NCBI GenBank assembly: GCA_013398955.1
Contig: VWPU01011651.1
Coordinates: 16,982-80,981, forward strand
DNA length: 64,000 nucleotides
Direction: 5' to 3'
Source of the DNA: Callaeas wilsoni
Taxonomy: Eukaryota > Chordata > Aves > Passeriformes > Callaeidae
Position numbers and translations under genes: made by a program. Positions 25,401 through 40,400 of the stretch are shown piece by piece. How positions within the stretch are numbered: the stretch's first letter is position 1; each line of letters starts with the position of its first letter. A model generated the notes under the pieces. The model made no database searches. It saw nothing but the letters and a program-made list of their open reading frames with translations, and was not told the origin of the DNA.

Positions 25401-28400
25401 TGAGTTTGATTGACAAAAGCTTTTCCTGCTGCAGGGTAGCCAAGTTCCTAAGGAACAGACCAGTGAAATACTCACTGATTGAAATCATCACAGGGAAATG
25501 CTGTTGAATATCAATTTTTCAGGTACCCATGTGTACACTCTGAATGGAACTGATCCGGAAGGAGATTCTGTGACATATGACCTGACCTATGAAGCTGGAT
25601 CAAGACGCTACTTTTCTGTTGACAAGAATCTTGGAAATGTTACTTTGATCGAGGAGCTTGACAGAGAGGTACAATAAAATGGCTCCACTCCACGTGTTTG
25701 TGGAATTTCTCTCCGTTTATTTTGATCTGAGGCTTTGAGGGACAATGCCAGTTTATTAGGCCCTGAAGTATGTAATATACTTAGCAATTCTAAGACATTA
25801 TACTTCACCCATCATGTTGCATTCCAGTTGACTTGTGCCACTAACATTGCTATCAAATTTTTTAGCTGCTGTCTGTCCAGCGTTTTTCAAAAGAGAAGTT
25901 TATTCTTTATTTCTATCTTCCCCCACCCACACCCCATCAAGAGCTTAGGGGCAGCTACAGTCATCGCATCCTCAGACAGGGGACTCTCCTGTCATTAGGA
26001 AGAAGTAGAGATTTGTGTAAGCAGTGTTCCAGCACACTCCTCTAGTACGTCATAGCCCTTTAGCCAGTGTAACCATGTTGGTTAAAGATGTTCCCCCCAA
26101 CAGCAGCCTAAAGGCAGCCTTATTCTGGGAACACAGGCCTTGAACCCTTCATATCTCCTCACAGAGAAGCTTACACAATGTTTGCTAAACACTTTAAAAT
26201 TCTGTATACTGAGACAGAAGAATATTGAACGAAAGTGCCCTTTTAAGGAACATTTCTTGAAAAAAGTGACTGATTTTTATGAGCACTTTAAGAAGGAACA
26301 GGGAATACCAAAGCAACTATCTGCTTACAGTAGCCACAGAAGGTTCAAGGAGCCTGTGGCTGGAGCTTCTGAAGGGTCTTCCTGGCCTCTGCTGAGATTG
26401 CTTTGTGGTATTAATTGTTACTTTCATCTGCCTGCCTAGACATGTTTAAATCTGCAGTCCCTTTTCCAATCAGGACAAACACCATCTCTCTACCAAAAGA
26501 ATTTTCTTCATTTACAGAAGGAAGATGAGATTGAAGTTATTGTCAGTATTTCAGATGGCCTGAGTACAGTAAGTATTTAATTATGCTGTAGCTTGTCAAA
26601 CTGTCTGTCCTCACATACCTACTCCTATTAAATTACCTTAAAGGGACTATCTCATTTGATCAGAAAACATAATGTCATTAGAGTCTTACCTCCTGTTCCA
26701 AGAGCCACTGAACTCACAGTTACTCAAGTCTCACTTCATCTCCTTGCTCAGCTGTTTGAGGATAATTACAGTGTAGTGTGAGCTGAAATACTGACTTAGC
26801 AGCCTGCTGAATTACAGCAGCTTCCTATGGAGTTTCACTGCCAGCACAGTAGGATTCATGCCTAAGATCTGGAGGTTTTTTGGACAAATGTGTGACCTTA
26901 TAGGAACTAGTGTTGGGCGCTCAAGAGCTGCCTGTCCCCCACCCCCACAGTGTTTCTCTAGCATGACCTTAAGAAGATTTGCTTAGGCTAAGGTGGTGGG
27001 GGCTTTCTTGTCTGCTGCTAGATAAAGCTTTGTTCACATCTAATCATTAAGGACTTATCTAAGGCACTGAGCATCCAGTCCTACTTCCACAGATTTTCTT
27101 GGCATTTTCAATTTACGGACTGATGCTGTCACATCTAGGTTAGCAGTCTGCCAGTAGGAGGATGTGGGCGTCCTCTCTAGAGATACCACAAAAGTGGGAC
27201 CCTCCTCTTATCCACAAGACTGGATAAATCTAGAGCTCTTCCTCATCTCAAGCAAATTAATTCAGATTATTACAAGAAATGTTTGGGAGATTCCAGCATC
27301 CTACAGGCACAACTGCCCTGGAAACCTCTATAAACAGGAAGTAATGGGATTCATAAATAATGGGAGTCATAATACGTTCTTCATATTCTACTCCAGGTTT
27401 CTGAAAAAGTCAGGATCCTTGTAATGGATGCCAATGATGAGAGCCCAGAGTTCATCAATACACCTTACATAGTCGAAGTCCCAGAGGTTGGTGAAGTTCC
27501 TTCGCATACCGGAAATACACTTCTCTAGGATGTAAAGAGGGGCTAATATGTTTTCAATAAAATAACAGGCTGTGCAGGATAAACTTGCATTCTTTTGGTT
27601 TAGGGTTTGGGTAGATATTTAATATTCACTGCAAACTTGGGTAGGTACTTAAGGTGCGCCATTTTTGGGGTAAGCTCCAAGATGTGAGTCATTGTGAGTT
27701 TTTAGAATTGACTACAGTGGGAATAGGATACACCCTGTCTCAGCTAAAATTTTCTGTTATTTTTATTTCACAAAGTGTTTCTTTCTTCTTGTTTTCCAGT
27801 TTTAACCTCTTCCCTCTTTCCTTTCTGCTCTTCGGTTCCCTCAGTGCTTTTACATTCTTTCTACCATCACTCTCTTTTTCTGCCTCCCTGCATGCTCATT
27901 TTTCATTTCTTTTAACTCACCTGGTTTTCTGCTTCTGTGTGACTCTGGTAACTCTTTCTGGTCGCAGAACACTCCCTCCAGCAGCAGTATCTTTAAGATT
28001 GAGGCAATAGACAAAGACACGGGTTCTGGAGGAAGTATCACCTACTTCTTGCAGGTAAAGTATTGTCTGTACCTTCCCAAATCATCTCTCATTTACAGAG
28101 ATTTCAGAAAGCAGATTTTTAAAAGATTTTGGAGGTGGAGCCTGCTGCTAGTGCCTGTAGGACCGATTTTGTACCGTGCACAAGAAAATAAGCATTGGCA
28201 GAAGGGATGTTGTCTGACTGCAAGCAGCCAAGGGTGGTCCAGCAGGCAGGAAGGGGAGCTGGAGTTGCCACTGACACTCCTGCGCTTGCCAGCAGGAACC
28301 CGCATGGCAGGGCTCTTACTGGCCCTTCCTTTGGAGTGACAGGGAGAGCAAGATTAGGTGGTAATCTGGTATGCTTATGGGATTTCTAAAGCATGAAATA

Positions 28401-31400
28401 GCTTTCTTTAGGGAGGAAAATATACTGGAAACCTAAATGTGCCCTTTAGTGTAGCAGGCTGGTGCATAATTGATACCTGGATCACAGTGTGAAACAAGAG
28501 GTACTAAATCTTCTTCCTGACAAAGCAGTGACTGCCTGAAACCACCCTTGCAGTTGCTGCCCACTGTTGAAGAACTGAAAGTGCTCCAGCTTTAAAGCTG
28601 AACTTCTGTATTACAGATCTTCTGTATGCCACAAGGGCAATTTTTTGCATTATGTCCTTCAAATTCCTTCTTCCTACAGGCAGTTTCATCCAGATTATCT
28701 TCAGTTCCCCTTATTCAAGAGGAAACATGAAAAAAAGCAAACAAAAAAACAAAGCAAATTTGTTGCAATATTTAATTTTGGATATGAATATGGAGACAAG
28801 TTAGAAGGTATTTACATAGCACTAAAGCTAATCCTGTTAAGAGCTTGGGCATACTATGAAAGAACACCTTGAGTGCCTTGCTGAAATTTAGCTTTGATTT
28901 CACAAATTATGATCCATGTGCAAGATTCAATTTTGCACAGGGCTTTTCCAGAGAGCTGATAGTCTAAGAAGCAAAGGACAGCAATTTCAAAATTCTGTGT
29001 TTAGATTATAATATATTTGTGTGACAAAAAGGATAATAAATATGTGTATTTGTTGAAAAAATCTTGCAATGTCTTTGAGCATAGTCTCTGAGAATTCTCA
29101 AGCTGCACAGAAAAAACCTCTCCACAAGTCTGATATAGGCAGGTGGTGATGTCTGCTGGAATGGCAAAGATTATCTGACAGTGGCCATTGTGTCTGGATA
29201 CAGGAACAGAGGTGTTTGTACAGATATCTCCAGTTCAGAAGAATGGAGGCAGGCATCTTTTAGGCCTCTTTTAAAATCAGATGTCCTTTAGATTTTGTTG
29301 GTACATCATAAAAATCACCAGACCACCACTGTGTTTGACAATAACCTATACATGCAACCTTCCTGGTTTGTTTTTTTTTAACCAGTAGAACTTTGAAACA
29401 CGAAGGGGTAACACCATTTCTTTTTTTCTTCCTTTTCCCTTCATCTTTTTTTCTGTTAAGTCTCCCTACCTCTTTTCATGCAATTAACTGAGTTAACCAA
29501 AGTTTAAGTTTTCACAATGAAATACTAAAAGATTAAAAATATCTACATTACAAGTAACTGATTTATTCTGAATAATGAGAGACTTGTGGTTGGTTCATGA
29601 ATTGTTCATAAACACACAGAGGTGAAATTCATCAAATACATTATTCACCCAAACCGTATCATTATTCTAGTCTTCTCCCTGAGCAGATGAAATAAAAGAT
29701 GAATCCCTATGGCAATCTTATTTCCATACCTGTAATCTCTGGCTGTTTCTTCTTTTCTTCTCTTCTAGAACATCCATGCTAATAAGTTTACAATAGACCG
29801 TCACAGTGGTGTCCTGCGCATCAAAGCAGGGGTCACCCTGGACTACGAGAAATCAAGAACACATTTTGTTGTCGTCGTAGCCAAGGTAAAGGCTTTTATG
29901 TGAGACTAGAGGAGGTGGGGTGTTGTGTTTGAGTGGGACCAATTAGTTCAAATACGAGTGCTGCTGAAACACGAAGGCAGCAGAGTTACTCCTGCTGTAG
30001 CATCTAGAGGCATGAGGGGTAACATGGAAAGGTGAGGCAGGAAAGGGAACAGAAGTCTGCTCCTGAACAACATCTGGAGGATTTGGGAGGGGGTTTCCCA
30101 CATTTCATTCATGTCACCTGTGTCATGAGACTCACCTAGAAGTGAAGAGTTCGTGTATCCAGCCCTGGCTTCAAGAAGCATCAGCCTGTGAGCTCAGGGC
30201 TCCTCGTGCTGCCCAGGGCACAGCCCTACCACCGCAAGGACAAACCCCTGGCAGGCAGACGGGCCACAGACATTACCCACAGTAAGACACTGGGCACAGC
30301 TAGACCCAGCACAGCACAAGGGATGGATTTCTTTTCTGGAAATATCTGTGGATGTTTCTTTCTTTCACTTCTCTGCTGCCTCATGGCAGGAGCTTATTTA
30401 AATCCTGCAAATATTGCTGCACATCCCTTCTTTCCACTGTCTTTCCCAGCAATGCTGTGCCCATGACTTGGCTGAGGATTCATAGCAGGCATTAAAAGTG
30501 TATAGATTCTGAAGTCTCTCACAATCCTGTGGGGACCTGTCACACAGACAGACTCACATGGGTGGAAAGAGGGCAATTTTGCTGTAACTTATGGGGACTT
30601 CAAGTTTCTCATATTTTTTGAAAAATGTATGGGCCTTTTAATGTCTTTTTTAGCCACAGTTCATTTGAGAAGTAACAAAATTCAGCTGAAATTCTGCCTT
30701 TGGGGCAGTAAGGAAGAAAAAAAATCAGTGTATTTTTTCAAAAAGCTAGAAGTTTTAGAATTGGTACTGCAGATGTGTTGAACAATTCACACTCTTACAC
30801 ACCAGCATGAATACTGACCTCCAGCTGGTGCTCTGAGACTGAGGGTGTTAAAAGCTTCTGAAATAGCGAGTCATCTTCTTAATTGGCTCTGCTGTATCAG
30901 TCGTTCAGAGCTGGTTGTAGCCAAGTCCCCAGAGACTGTTTACACAGTGTGGCTATCTCGCAGGTTTTGGCTGCACAGCTCCTCTGTGCTTGCACTTTAT
31001 CACATAGGAGCTCCTGGGAGACTTTGAGCATGTTCACTGGTTATTTCCCCCTAGAGATGCACTACCTTGCTACTGTGCGTTGTCTTGTGCTCATGACAAG
31101 ACTATAAGTGGATGAAAAGTTGTAGACCTTGGTTACTAACTTTTTGCATCAGTTTCTAGAGTTCTTTTTTCCCAAAAAAAACCCTCTTGAATTCCCTGTC
31201 CCCTTTCTAAAGATCATTTATGATGGCATATATTGGCTCAATCGCTTTTAATATAAGAAATTACTTATGAGGCATTGCAAGCTGTCTTCCTAATCAGGGA
31301 GAGAGCAGGAAAAATGGAAAAGAGAAGGGAATAGGGCAGCACAGATTAATCGGTGTGTTCAGAGAGAAAAAGGATTCCTGGAACTGTGCTTCTGAAGGCT

Positions 31401-34400
31401 CATGAGGTCCATGCAATGCCTAAGCCGATTTGCAGGCATGCTTCAGCAGAGGCATCTGACAATGACTTCTTTTCTAGGATGGTGGTGGGAAGCTCAGGGG
31501 AGACAACAAAGTCTTTTCAGCTACAACAACTGTTACTATCAATGTGGAGGATGTTCAGGACACTCCTCCTATGTTCGTCGGGACTCCCTACTATGGATAT
31601 GTCTATGAGGACACGCTCGCAGTAAGTTCTGGTTTTCATATATGGGAAAACAAGTGCAGCTTTTCCCATCTCAGTCAAGATGGCCCTAAGGTTTCTAGCA
31701 CAGGCTTTACTGGAAATGGGACCTCAGCTCTGATTTGATTCCTAGGTGAAATGAGCTGACCAAATCTCAGACTTGTTCTTACTTATGTCTACTGCAAATT
31801 TGCCATGCAAGGCTTCCTGTTGTTTTCATTAAAGTCAGAAAGGATTCTGCCCATTTACATTGGTCCAAGCCCAGACAGTGACTAAGAGCTCTTCTGTAGC
31901 TCAGACCTCCAGAGGCACTTGGCTGAAGGCTTAAGCAGGCTGCCAGTCACCTCACCTGAACACATCACGCTAGAAGCCTTCGTGTGTCTGTTTGCTGTGT
32001 GGTCTCACAGTGCTTTTATTTTCTAGCTCTGAGCAGTCTGGTACCAACAGTTGATTGTACAAGGTGCAGACAGAATTTATGCCCAAATACTCCAGACTCT
32101 CTGTGTTGTCCCATGGACATCACCTGGGGAGAAGCAACCCTGACATCCCCAAAATGCAGGACGCTTTCTGCTCAGTGATGAGTAGGCAGAATGGGCCAGG
32201 AAGGCCTCCTAGGCCTAAACCCAACCAGATTATCAGTCAAGCAGGGACATAGTTAGGAGAACCAGTCATTTTCAGCCACATATTCTTGAAGCTGCAAACT
32301 AATAAGTTTTCTCCATATTTAAGCAGTGACATGATTGTGTATGGATCAGCTTTCACCCTGATACATAAGATTTAATTAAAATTTTCTTCATTTATAAAAC
32401 AAAAAATGGTATCTACCCATGAACTTACCCAACATTAGGCTATTGATTAGTTTAGCAGTGTGATTGCACTCTGTTCATCTGACCTTCCCTTGAGTTTCAA
32501 GAAAGATTGTGTCTTACCTTTCTGTCCAGAAATGTACACTGCAGCCCATGCACAACTATATACTGCAGTTCACTGCAGAGGCTGTTACATTTCAGCAGGG
32601 CATAGAAGTAATGCTCATGTACTTTGCAGGTGTTTAGAATGAGTGATATTATGTATATTGATTTATTCTGCATAGTTACATATAGATCTTGAAATAACTA
32701 TCAGGTGCACACAGGAGTTAGTGTTTACTACGGAAATGAGAATCAATAAATGTTAATTACATCCAGCTTGAGCTCATAACTTACACCATTATGATATAAT
32801 GATGCAAGCACGGATCAGTCCTTCCTGGTATGGGTTATGCCATTAGAATGAACTCCACAGAGAAAGAGGCAATAGCTGATTTTAGTAGTGTTTGTGCATT
32901 TGGTGTTAATTTTGTAAACTTACTTCTTTTCTCCTTGGTGGAGTTGTCAGGATTTACAAGTACTCTGTCACCTTCAAAGGGACTGCACTGCATGTTGCCC
33001 AGTAGGCAGATTTTATTGCTGCTTCCAGCAGAAACGATAATAAATACAGTTCTGTATTTCCAGTTGCTCTAACAGAGCCTTGCTCTTGTTTGAAAAATTC
33101 ACTCAAGGGTTGTCATGAAAATGTTCCTTCTTGCCATTTGTGATTCACTGACAGTTACTTCAGTGTTCCCTGGTTTTGCAGCCCCAAACAGTAACACTTT
33201 AGTTCAGAGGCCTGAATTGCACAGCTCATTGCCACTTGGGTGAGCATTTTAATGTGACACTCATCATCCCTCTGAGCTGATAGGAGCAGTCACATGAGCA
33301 AATGGTCCCCAGTACACAAATTCTGTACGTATGGCCCAGGGCCACGTTACTTGTGCAGAAAGACAGACAGTGAAGTTTTAAGGGCAGTTAAATCACCATC
33401 ATTTTCATCACAATTTTATGCCCTAAATGTTCTGTGGGCCAAGTTGCTTTGTGATCTCTGTTTGTTTCTACTGCCTGTCTGAACTTAATTAGGAAGGACC
33501 AAAGTGATCCAATGACTCCTTGGCAGCTGCCTGTTTCTCAGCACACTGTGTGGCCATGGGGCACAGGAGCCTACACAGAAGCAACCAGAGGGAATCTTGG
33601 TAGTGCCCCAAACTAAACTTTGGGTTTCAGATTGGCTGCTCCAAATCCTCTGTCCACATCTGTGGCTCCAGGCAGGTATCCTTGGGCACAACTTCCAACT
33701 ATTCCTGCGACCAGCCAGCCCCCAGGGCTGAGGCACCCGTGGGCACGTGGGATCTGCAGCCATTTCACACGCAGAGCACTGGGCACTGGCCCTTTTTGTG
33801 TTCCCCATACGGCACAAGCACAAGTACCCACTCTGCCCCCAGCAGTTCACTGCAGAAAGACTTACAGGAGTTCAGTTTATTAACGTGCAGTTGCAATTCC
33901 ACTGCTCTGATCTCAGCACACAGACTGTGATTTCCCATTTCTCCCCAGGGCTCTGAGGTCCTTACTGTTGTTGCCCTTGATGGAGACAGAGGAAAGCCTA
34001 ACAGTATTCATTACTGCATCGTGAATGGTGAGTAGGCTTGTCTTATATGAAATCTGAAGGGCACTCAAAACTACATCTGTCATTAAATTAGATTAGAATA
34101 CGCTAGAGTTTAATAAACCTGAGACAAAATCTCAGGAAATAATGTCAGGTACCTCAAACAACTTCAGGGCCCTGTCTACCAGAGAATAGCCAAGATTCAA
34201 CTCAGTGAATTTTAGTATCTTCTTCACAGAACTGAACTTGGAGCTGTTAATGTTGCTGATTTGTTAGGCATCAGTAGCCTGCTTGTCATTTGAGAATGTG
34301 TAAAGGGAGACTCTTCTGAGCATCTCTATCACTTAATCTGGGAGGTGAGATAATTCATTGGGAGACCCAGACACGGCATTTGGAGGGATATTTTTATTAA

Positions 34401-37400
34401 TATAGTGATTAAAGTGGCTAAACAGTCAAACTCCTGATTTCTTCAAAGAAATTATATTTACCAGTGAAGAGACTCTGGCTGTACACTGAAGTGGAAGAAA
34501 ACAGATGTTATCAGAAGATTAATGCTTTCCATCAGCTATTCTGAGAGTGTCTGTCGCACATCTTTTAATAGCATGAATGTGAAACTTAGCTGAATTGATG
34601 ATTCATTAGGTGGTGAAGACAACAACTTAGAGCAACTAAACTCCAGGCTACAACTTCAGGTTTTTTGTGTTTTATACTCTCTCCCTTCCAAAACATGGCT
34701 TCCATGGCAACTGGGCACCCCAACTCACAGATCCCAAAACTTCCTAAGAGAAATCCGAGAGGTAGTTGCAGAGCTATGGAGTAAGTCCTTCGTTGTGTTA
34801 TGTGATCTAAACAGCCAGAACAGAGAGAAACTCACACCTGAGCTTTTGTGTTGGTGTGGGATGAGACACATGCTGAGGTTCCTTCTTAATGTCAGGGATT
34901 AGATAGGTAAAAGAAAGGTAGAAACATTGAGAAAAAAGGGTTGCAGAAGACAATACATAGAAAATAAGAAAAGGTAAAAAGAAAGGTGTAAAATGAGGAG
35001 CAAAAACAAGTAAGTAGGAGGAAAATATGCTAAACAAGGGAGAAATTAACTAAGGAGAATAATTGAAGGCAGAAGAACCAGGGAAAATGTCAAAAGGAAA
35101 TGAGATTAATGAGAAAAGATATTGGATTTCTGAAGAGAATAGAGAAGGACCAAAAGGTTTCTCTGGGATAAAAAAAAAGGTGTTTAGGAAAGAGTGAGAA
35201 AGGAAGATAGAAGGGGATGACAGATAAGTAGAACAAAATATGACTTAATGTGGTGCAGGCTTTTCTCATGCCCATTAACAAAGGATTTTGTTTGTGTGAA
35301 ATGGAAAAGAGGGGAAGGGAATATGCTTTTAGTGCATGGAGTGTTGAAAAACAGAGAACAAAAGATTGCAACACTTTTCTGCCCCTGCACCTCATACACT
35401 GGCATTATTTTTGACAAGCCATTATTCCAGTAGCTGCAGACTGAGATGTCAAAGGACAAGAAAACTCTAACAGCAAATAGGAAATTGTTCTTAATATGCA
35501 TTTCTTAGCCAGGGAGTGTGGGATAATAATAGGAAATGCTCCAATCCTCTGAACATGCTTTTTGGAGGAACACACATACTGCTACACGTACTCCAGGTTA
35601 CCAATTTCCCCAGGATAACTAGACAATAACATGTAGTATGGTGGTTTGAAACCGCTATTGACTTAAGCTTCTTCTCAGTCAGAACACACTTTGCAGGCCA
35701 ATGTATCTTAATAATTGGGTATTGTGAGTCAATATCTGTTCAATGTTGTGTCTAGAGTGCTTTAATGAAGCTGCAGTTATTGTAGTTATTACCAAAGAGG
35801 ATACTATCAGATGGTTTAAAAATCAGCATTGGAAATGAGTTTGAGAAAAAGAAAAATGACTGGGCTTTCAGGTCATCATCCTTTATGTCTGAAGGCTTGA
35901 TCTCCTACATTTAAAGAGATTTCCTCTCTTTTTCTCTCAATGGTAGGCTCTGCCACAAAGCACAGCTTGTGGCCAGTACTGTACATGAGGTAGTGTGCAG
36001 GGCTGCCCTTCCTGGGCACCAGCCTGCCCTTGGCTGTGATGGGAGATGGTTCCTGACATCCTGGTGAGACACTGCTGCCTCTCTGCAAGCAGGCGTTTGC
36101 TTCAGCACAAATTTACCAATCTCAAGCAACTGCTGCCTGGAACTGGTACTCTCTCCAGATCAGTGGAAGTTGGGTGGCAGTAGCAAAGTCAGCCTGCAGC
36201 CCTGTCCTGCCTCTGCCAGACTCTGCCTCAGTTCAGAAACCGTGGGATTTACCCCAGATGCTCCAAAAAACCTTTTTTGTTCAGGACAGCCTTGCAACAG
36301 GCTGAAAGGTTTTCTTGACAACTGACCAGAAGACGCTTCTCCAGAGATGCTGTGTGAAGGAAGTGACTATGTTTCTTTGAGGCAGATTGTCAGACTTCTC
36401 ACCTTAGCTGATATTAGTGAGAGAAATGTTCTTGTTTTTCAGAGACTTAATTATGCATTTGCTAATTACAGTGACAAATGTCTATTTTTGTCTAAACCAG
36501 CATATAAAGAAGACAGCATAATAAAAATTGATACCAAATTTGCATGCCTGGATGCTGAGGCTTGAGGGGAGCCCGACCAGGATGGGAAGAGGAAAATGCT
36601 GACAGTTGCCCATAAGGGCAGAACTCCACTGAGCTGTTCCTAGGGAAGGAGACCCTTTTTGGCCCTCATCTGTGTTTTCATTTCACTGTGACCAGTCATA
36701 GAAATGCTTCATTTTTGAAGAGTGGCTTCAGATCTACTGATAGATGTGGATTCACATATGCACAAAGATGTGCTTAATGAAGTGTAGAGTTGATTTGCTC
36801 ATGCTTGTTCAGAGAAAGAAAGTGTGGCATGTAACCGGAGCACCTTGGTTTCATTGCAGGAAGTGAAGGTTCATTTGAAATCAACAACACAACTGGAGCA
36901 ATTTCTGTGATAAAAAGCCCAAATCAGCTCAAGAAAGAAGTGTATGAACTAAAAATTAAGGTAGGTACTGTGGCCTCTTTCAGACTATTGGTCTAAAATG
37001 CCATGAGTAGGCATGATTGTCTAAAATAGTTCAATTTGTAGCTGATTTTACCTGTTTCAGAAACTACCTGCTATATTTGAGCAGAGTGCCAGATAGTATA
37101 CAGCAGAACTAATTGCTTTTTTTTGGGATGTTGGGATATTGTTATTGGGATATTTAGTATCTCAAATTACTTCTGTCAAATGAAATCATCTTGTCCTAAT
37201 TTCATCTCTGAGGCTAGAGAATCAATGTCCTTTACAGTCCGTAGATACCTGTTCGCTGTGTTTCCAGATTTTATTGCTAAACTGGGAATTAATGTCTTGA
37301 AACCTCCATGTTATGAGATAGGTAACAGTCAAATCTGTGATTAGTAATAGGACTGGGACAGATCATGCAGTGTCACATCAGCATCCACTCCTGAGGCACT

Positions 37401-40400
37401 GATCAGCCACGTACAAACACATGCTTACACCTCGATGAGCTAACACCTCGATGAGCCAGTACTCTTGTGACAGGCTGCATTATTTTAAGCCGTTTCTAAA
37501 GAAAATGTGTTTCAAAACGTAGAATTAAATTGTGAAGACTGTATCCATTTTGTTCAGCGTATGGGAAATGCATATTATTGTTGTGGTAAGGGCAATACGG
37601 GCTAAAGGCAGCTTTGAGGAGCTGCACACTGCCAGAACCAGCGTGTAGCATCCCCAAGGGCCCTTGCTTGCTCCTGGGCTCGAGCAGTGAGCTGTGCCTG
37701 GGAGAACATGGAGTTCTCATGGGTGGAGTTAAGCTCAGGCACCATTTCTTCCTCCATCAGCTCTGCTTCACTGCAGTCTGCTACCACTCCCCAGATGCAG
37801 GATGGGTTAAAGCCTTGCAAGCTTTTCTGATCTCCTGATTATGTATGTGGTGACCCAGAGCTCATGCAGGCTGCAAAAGCTGCTAGAGGAACCAAAAGGG
37901 TGTTATATTACCCAGCATACGTAGTGACAGGCACCTCAGTTGCCAGACTAGCATCTTCAGAAAAAGTGCCTTTGGTTTTGAGCCTTTTGAGCAAAAAGGC
38001 GTGTTAGATATAGGTGTTGTGACAAAAATACCAACCCGTTTCTGTCCTGGCAAAAGAAATGTCTCAGGTTCAATCCAGTGAATCAGGCCACATGTTGCAG
38101 TTGTTGAAACCCAGACAGATTTGATCTTGTGGTTCAAAAAAATACCTGCTAGGTTTGCCTGTCTGTCTAAACTATATCCACTTTAAATTAAGCTCATCTA
38201 AACATCCCAGCAAAATTCTGAATCAGAGAGTAAATCTCAAAAAATCATGTACTTTTTCAAGTATTTACCTAAATGCCACAAATACAGTTTTTCTTGCAGT
38301 ATTCAAGCCTGCAGTCCTTGCAGCAATGAGACAATGAACTGCCTGTGGTACCAGAGCAAACTTAAACATTGTCTTCCTTTTCTATTCTATCAACACTTTA
38401 GGCAAGCAATTACCTTGTCTCTATTGGATTATTTGTTTTTAGAGAACAGTTTTCACCTAGAGTCAGTTACTAAGATCACAAAATTAGAAGGAGAATCAAC
38501 TGGGGCTTTATTGGGACTGGTTTATTACCACAATCTTCTAATCATCATAAACTTCAGTGTGAAATGGACTGAGGTTTTAGAGAAATATAAGTCTATGAAT
38601 CTGCCAACAAGTTGGTGTGTTAGAGTGCTTTGTACATGTGGAATAACACCTGAACGTGAATCTGAAGAAAAACACCCTCATCATTCTTTTTCTTCCCCCT
38701 GTCTGCTGCAGGCATCAGAAGTCAGTCAGGAAGGTGACATCTCCGAGCACACGTTTGCCACGGTGACCATACGCGTGGTCGACCTCAACAACCACCCACC
38801 AACGTTCTATGGAGAAAATGGTCCCCAGAACAGGTTTGAACTGACCATGTACGAGCATCCCCCAGAGGGTGAAATCTTACGGGGACTGAAGATTACAGTC
38901 AATGATTCAGATCAGGTAAATGCAAACTACCCAGACTTTCAGTTTTCCTGTCCTATTTTCCAAAAGACTAGAAAGAGCTGTCAGACTGGGAAATGTCATT
39001 TTAGGAACTCACCTGTTTCACCTGCGTTCCCTAAAAGCCTAGGACAGACAAGGTAGTTGTAGGATCCCGCACCACAGAGAGCCAGGACCCAGGAGTTCAG
39101 TTAGTCTGTCATACACTGTTATGCCAATGGGAAGGGTGGTCCTAAACCTGCAGCCCAGGTCCTGTGGTAGCTGAAGCTGAACAATCCTTATGAACTTCCC
39201 TAACTACTGGTTGTGTTCAGTTGTTGCCAGTGTGTTGTCTGAGAACATACTCCCTTTGAAGATTTTCTTGGAGGTTCCAAGCTCTTTAGTAATTTCAGGT
39301 GCAATTGCTGTCTGTATCTTCTTCTGGCCCTTATGTTACAGTCAGGGTCTGCAATGCATGCTTTGATAAGTCATTCCCACCGGAGTGATATTTTCAGGTA
39401 GTCTTAAAAATTATGCCAGAGCCAAACTAATTCTAACCAGATAAAGGAAAAGGAAAGAAGACTCCATCCATCTCAGCCTGCTGTCTAACTGACCTGTGAT
39501 GCCTGTAGGTACTATGGCAATGGTTGCTATAGGGACCCCTAAGCTAAATACTGTATGAATGACATCCATCTGAGTTAGCCTCAGGTTAGCTAGTGACAAG
39601 AAAAAAGCTTAATGCATCTGAGAATTGTATTACTATTGGAAAGAGCTCTCTTCTGTAACTGTGCTCAGTATTGTGCTGGTTTGATGGTATTGTACTTTAT
39701 CAAACCCACTGGCTCCTTCCCCCTCCCTCCTGCTGCTCTGCAGCGAGCAGATAAATGACTGCTTTCAAAGCAGTGCTACGTCTATCCTGCTATTGTCACG
39801 GGGGATGGTGCTGCAGAAGGGGAGAAACAAAACCCGTCTCTCCTCTTTAGAGACAAAATATATATCTAGGCTGACAAAATATTCAGGCTGCAAGTTAGGC
39901 TATAAAATAAGCAGAAAACACTGATAAATACACTGTATAGATTTCTCAAGAAGCTTCCTAGTACAGTGTAAGGCATCACTCCAGGGGGGATGGGTTGCTT
40001 TTCTTCTAAGGCAGAGAATGCAATGTTTTCCCTTCCATGCAAGATGACTATGCAGAGAAGAAAATTAAACATGTGTCTGTCTCTGTCATAGCTACTAGAG
40101 ACTCTTGGGAATACAAGTGGTGAGGAGGAGGAGGAGGAGGAAGCTGTGGTCAAGGTCTGATTTAGGCCCACAGTTTGATGGAAATTCCATCCTTACTTGC
40201 AAGAAAATTATGCAGAAACTTCTCTCCCAGACCTCTTTGACAGGGCTTAGTGCTCAGTACTGCTGTTCCTCCAGTCATTCCTGTGTCCCATGGCTGTCTG
40301 CTTGGAGACATGCAGCAGCATGGCTTGATCCGAGCAGATCTGGGTTCAGTGGACATCAGTGGCAGAAGTCACTCAGCAGGTGGAGGGAGGCAGCTCTCTC

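Noticed and set aside
38247..38711. Upstream part of a 269-codon open frame running into exon 11
   Set aside because: The family match begins only after the CTGCTGCAG acceptor at 38711; the preceding part is intron that happens to be open in the same frame.
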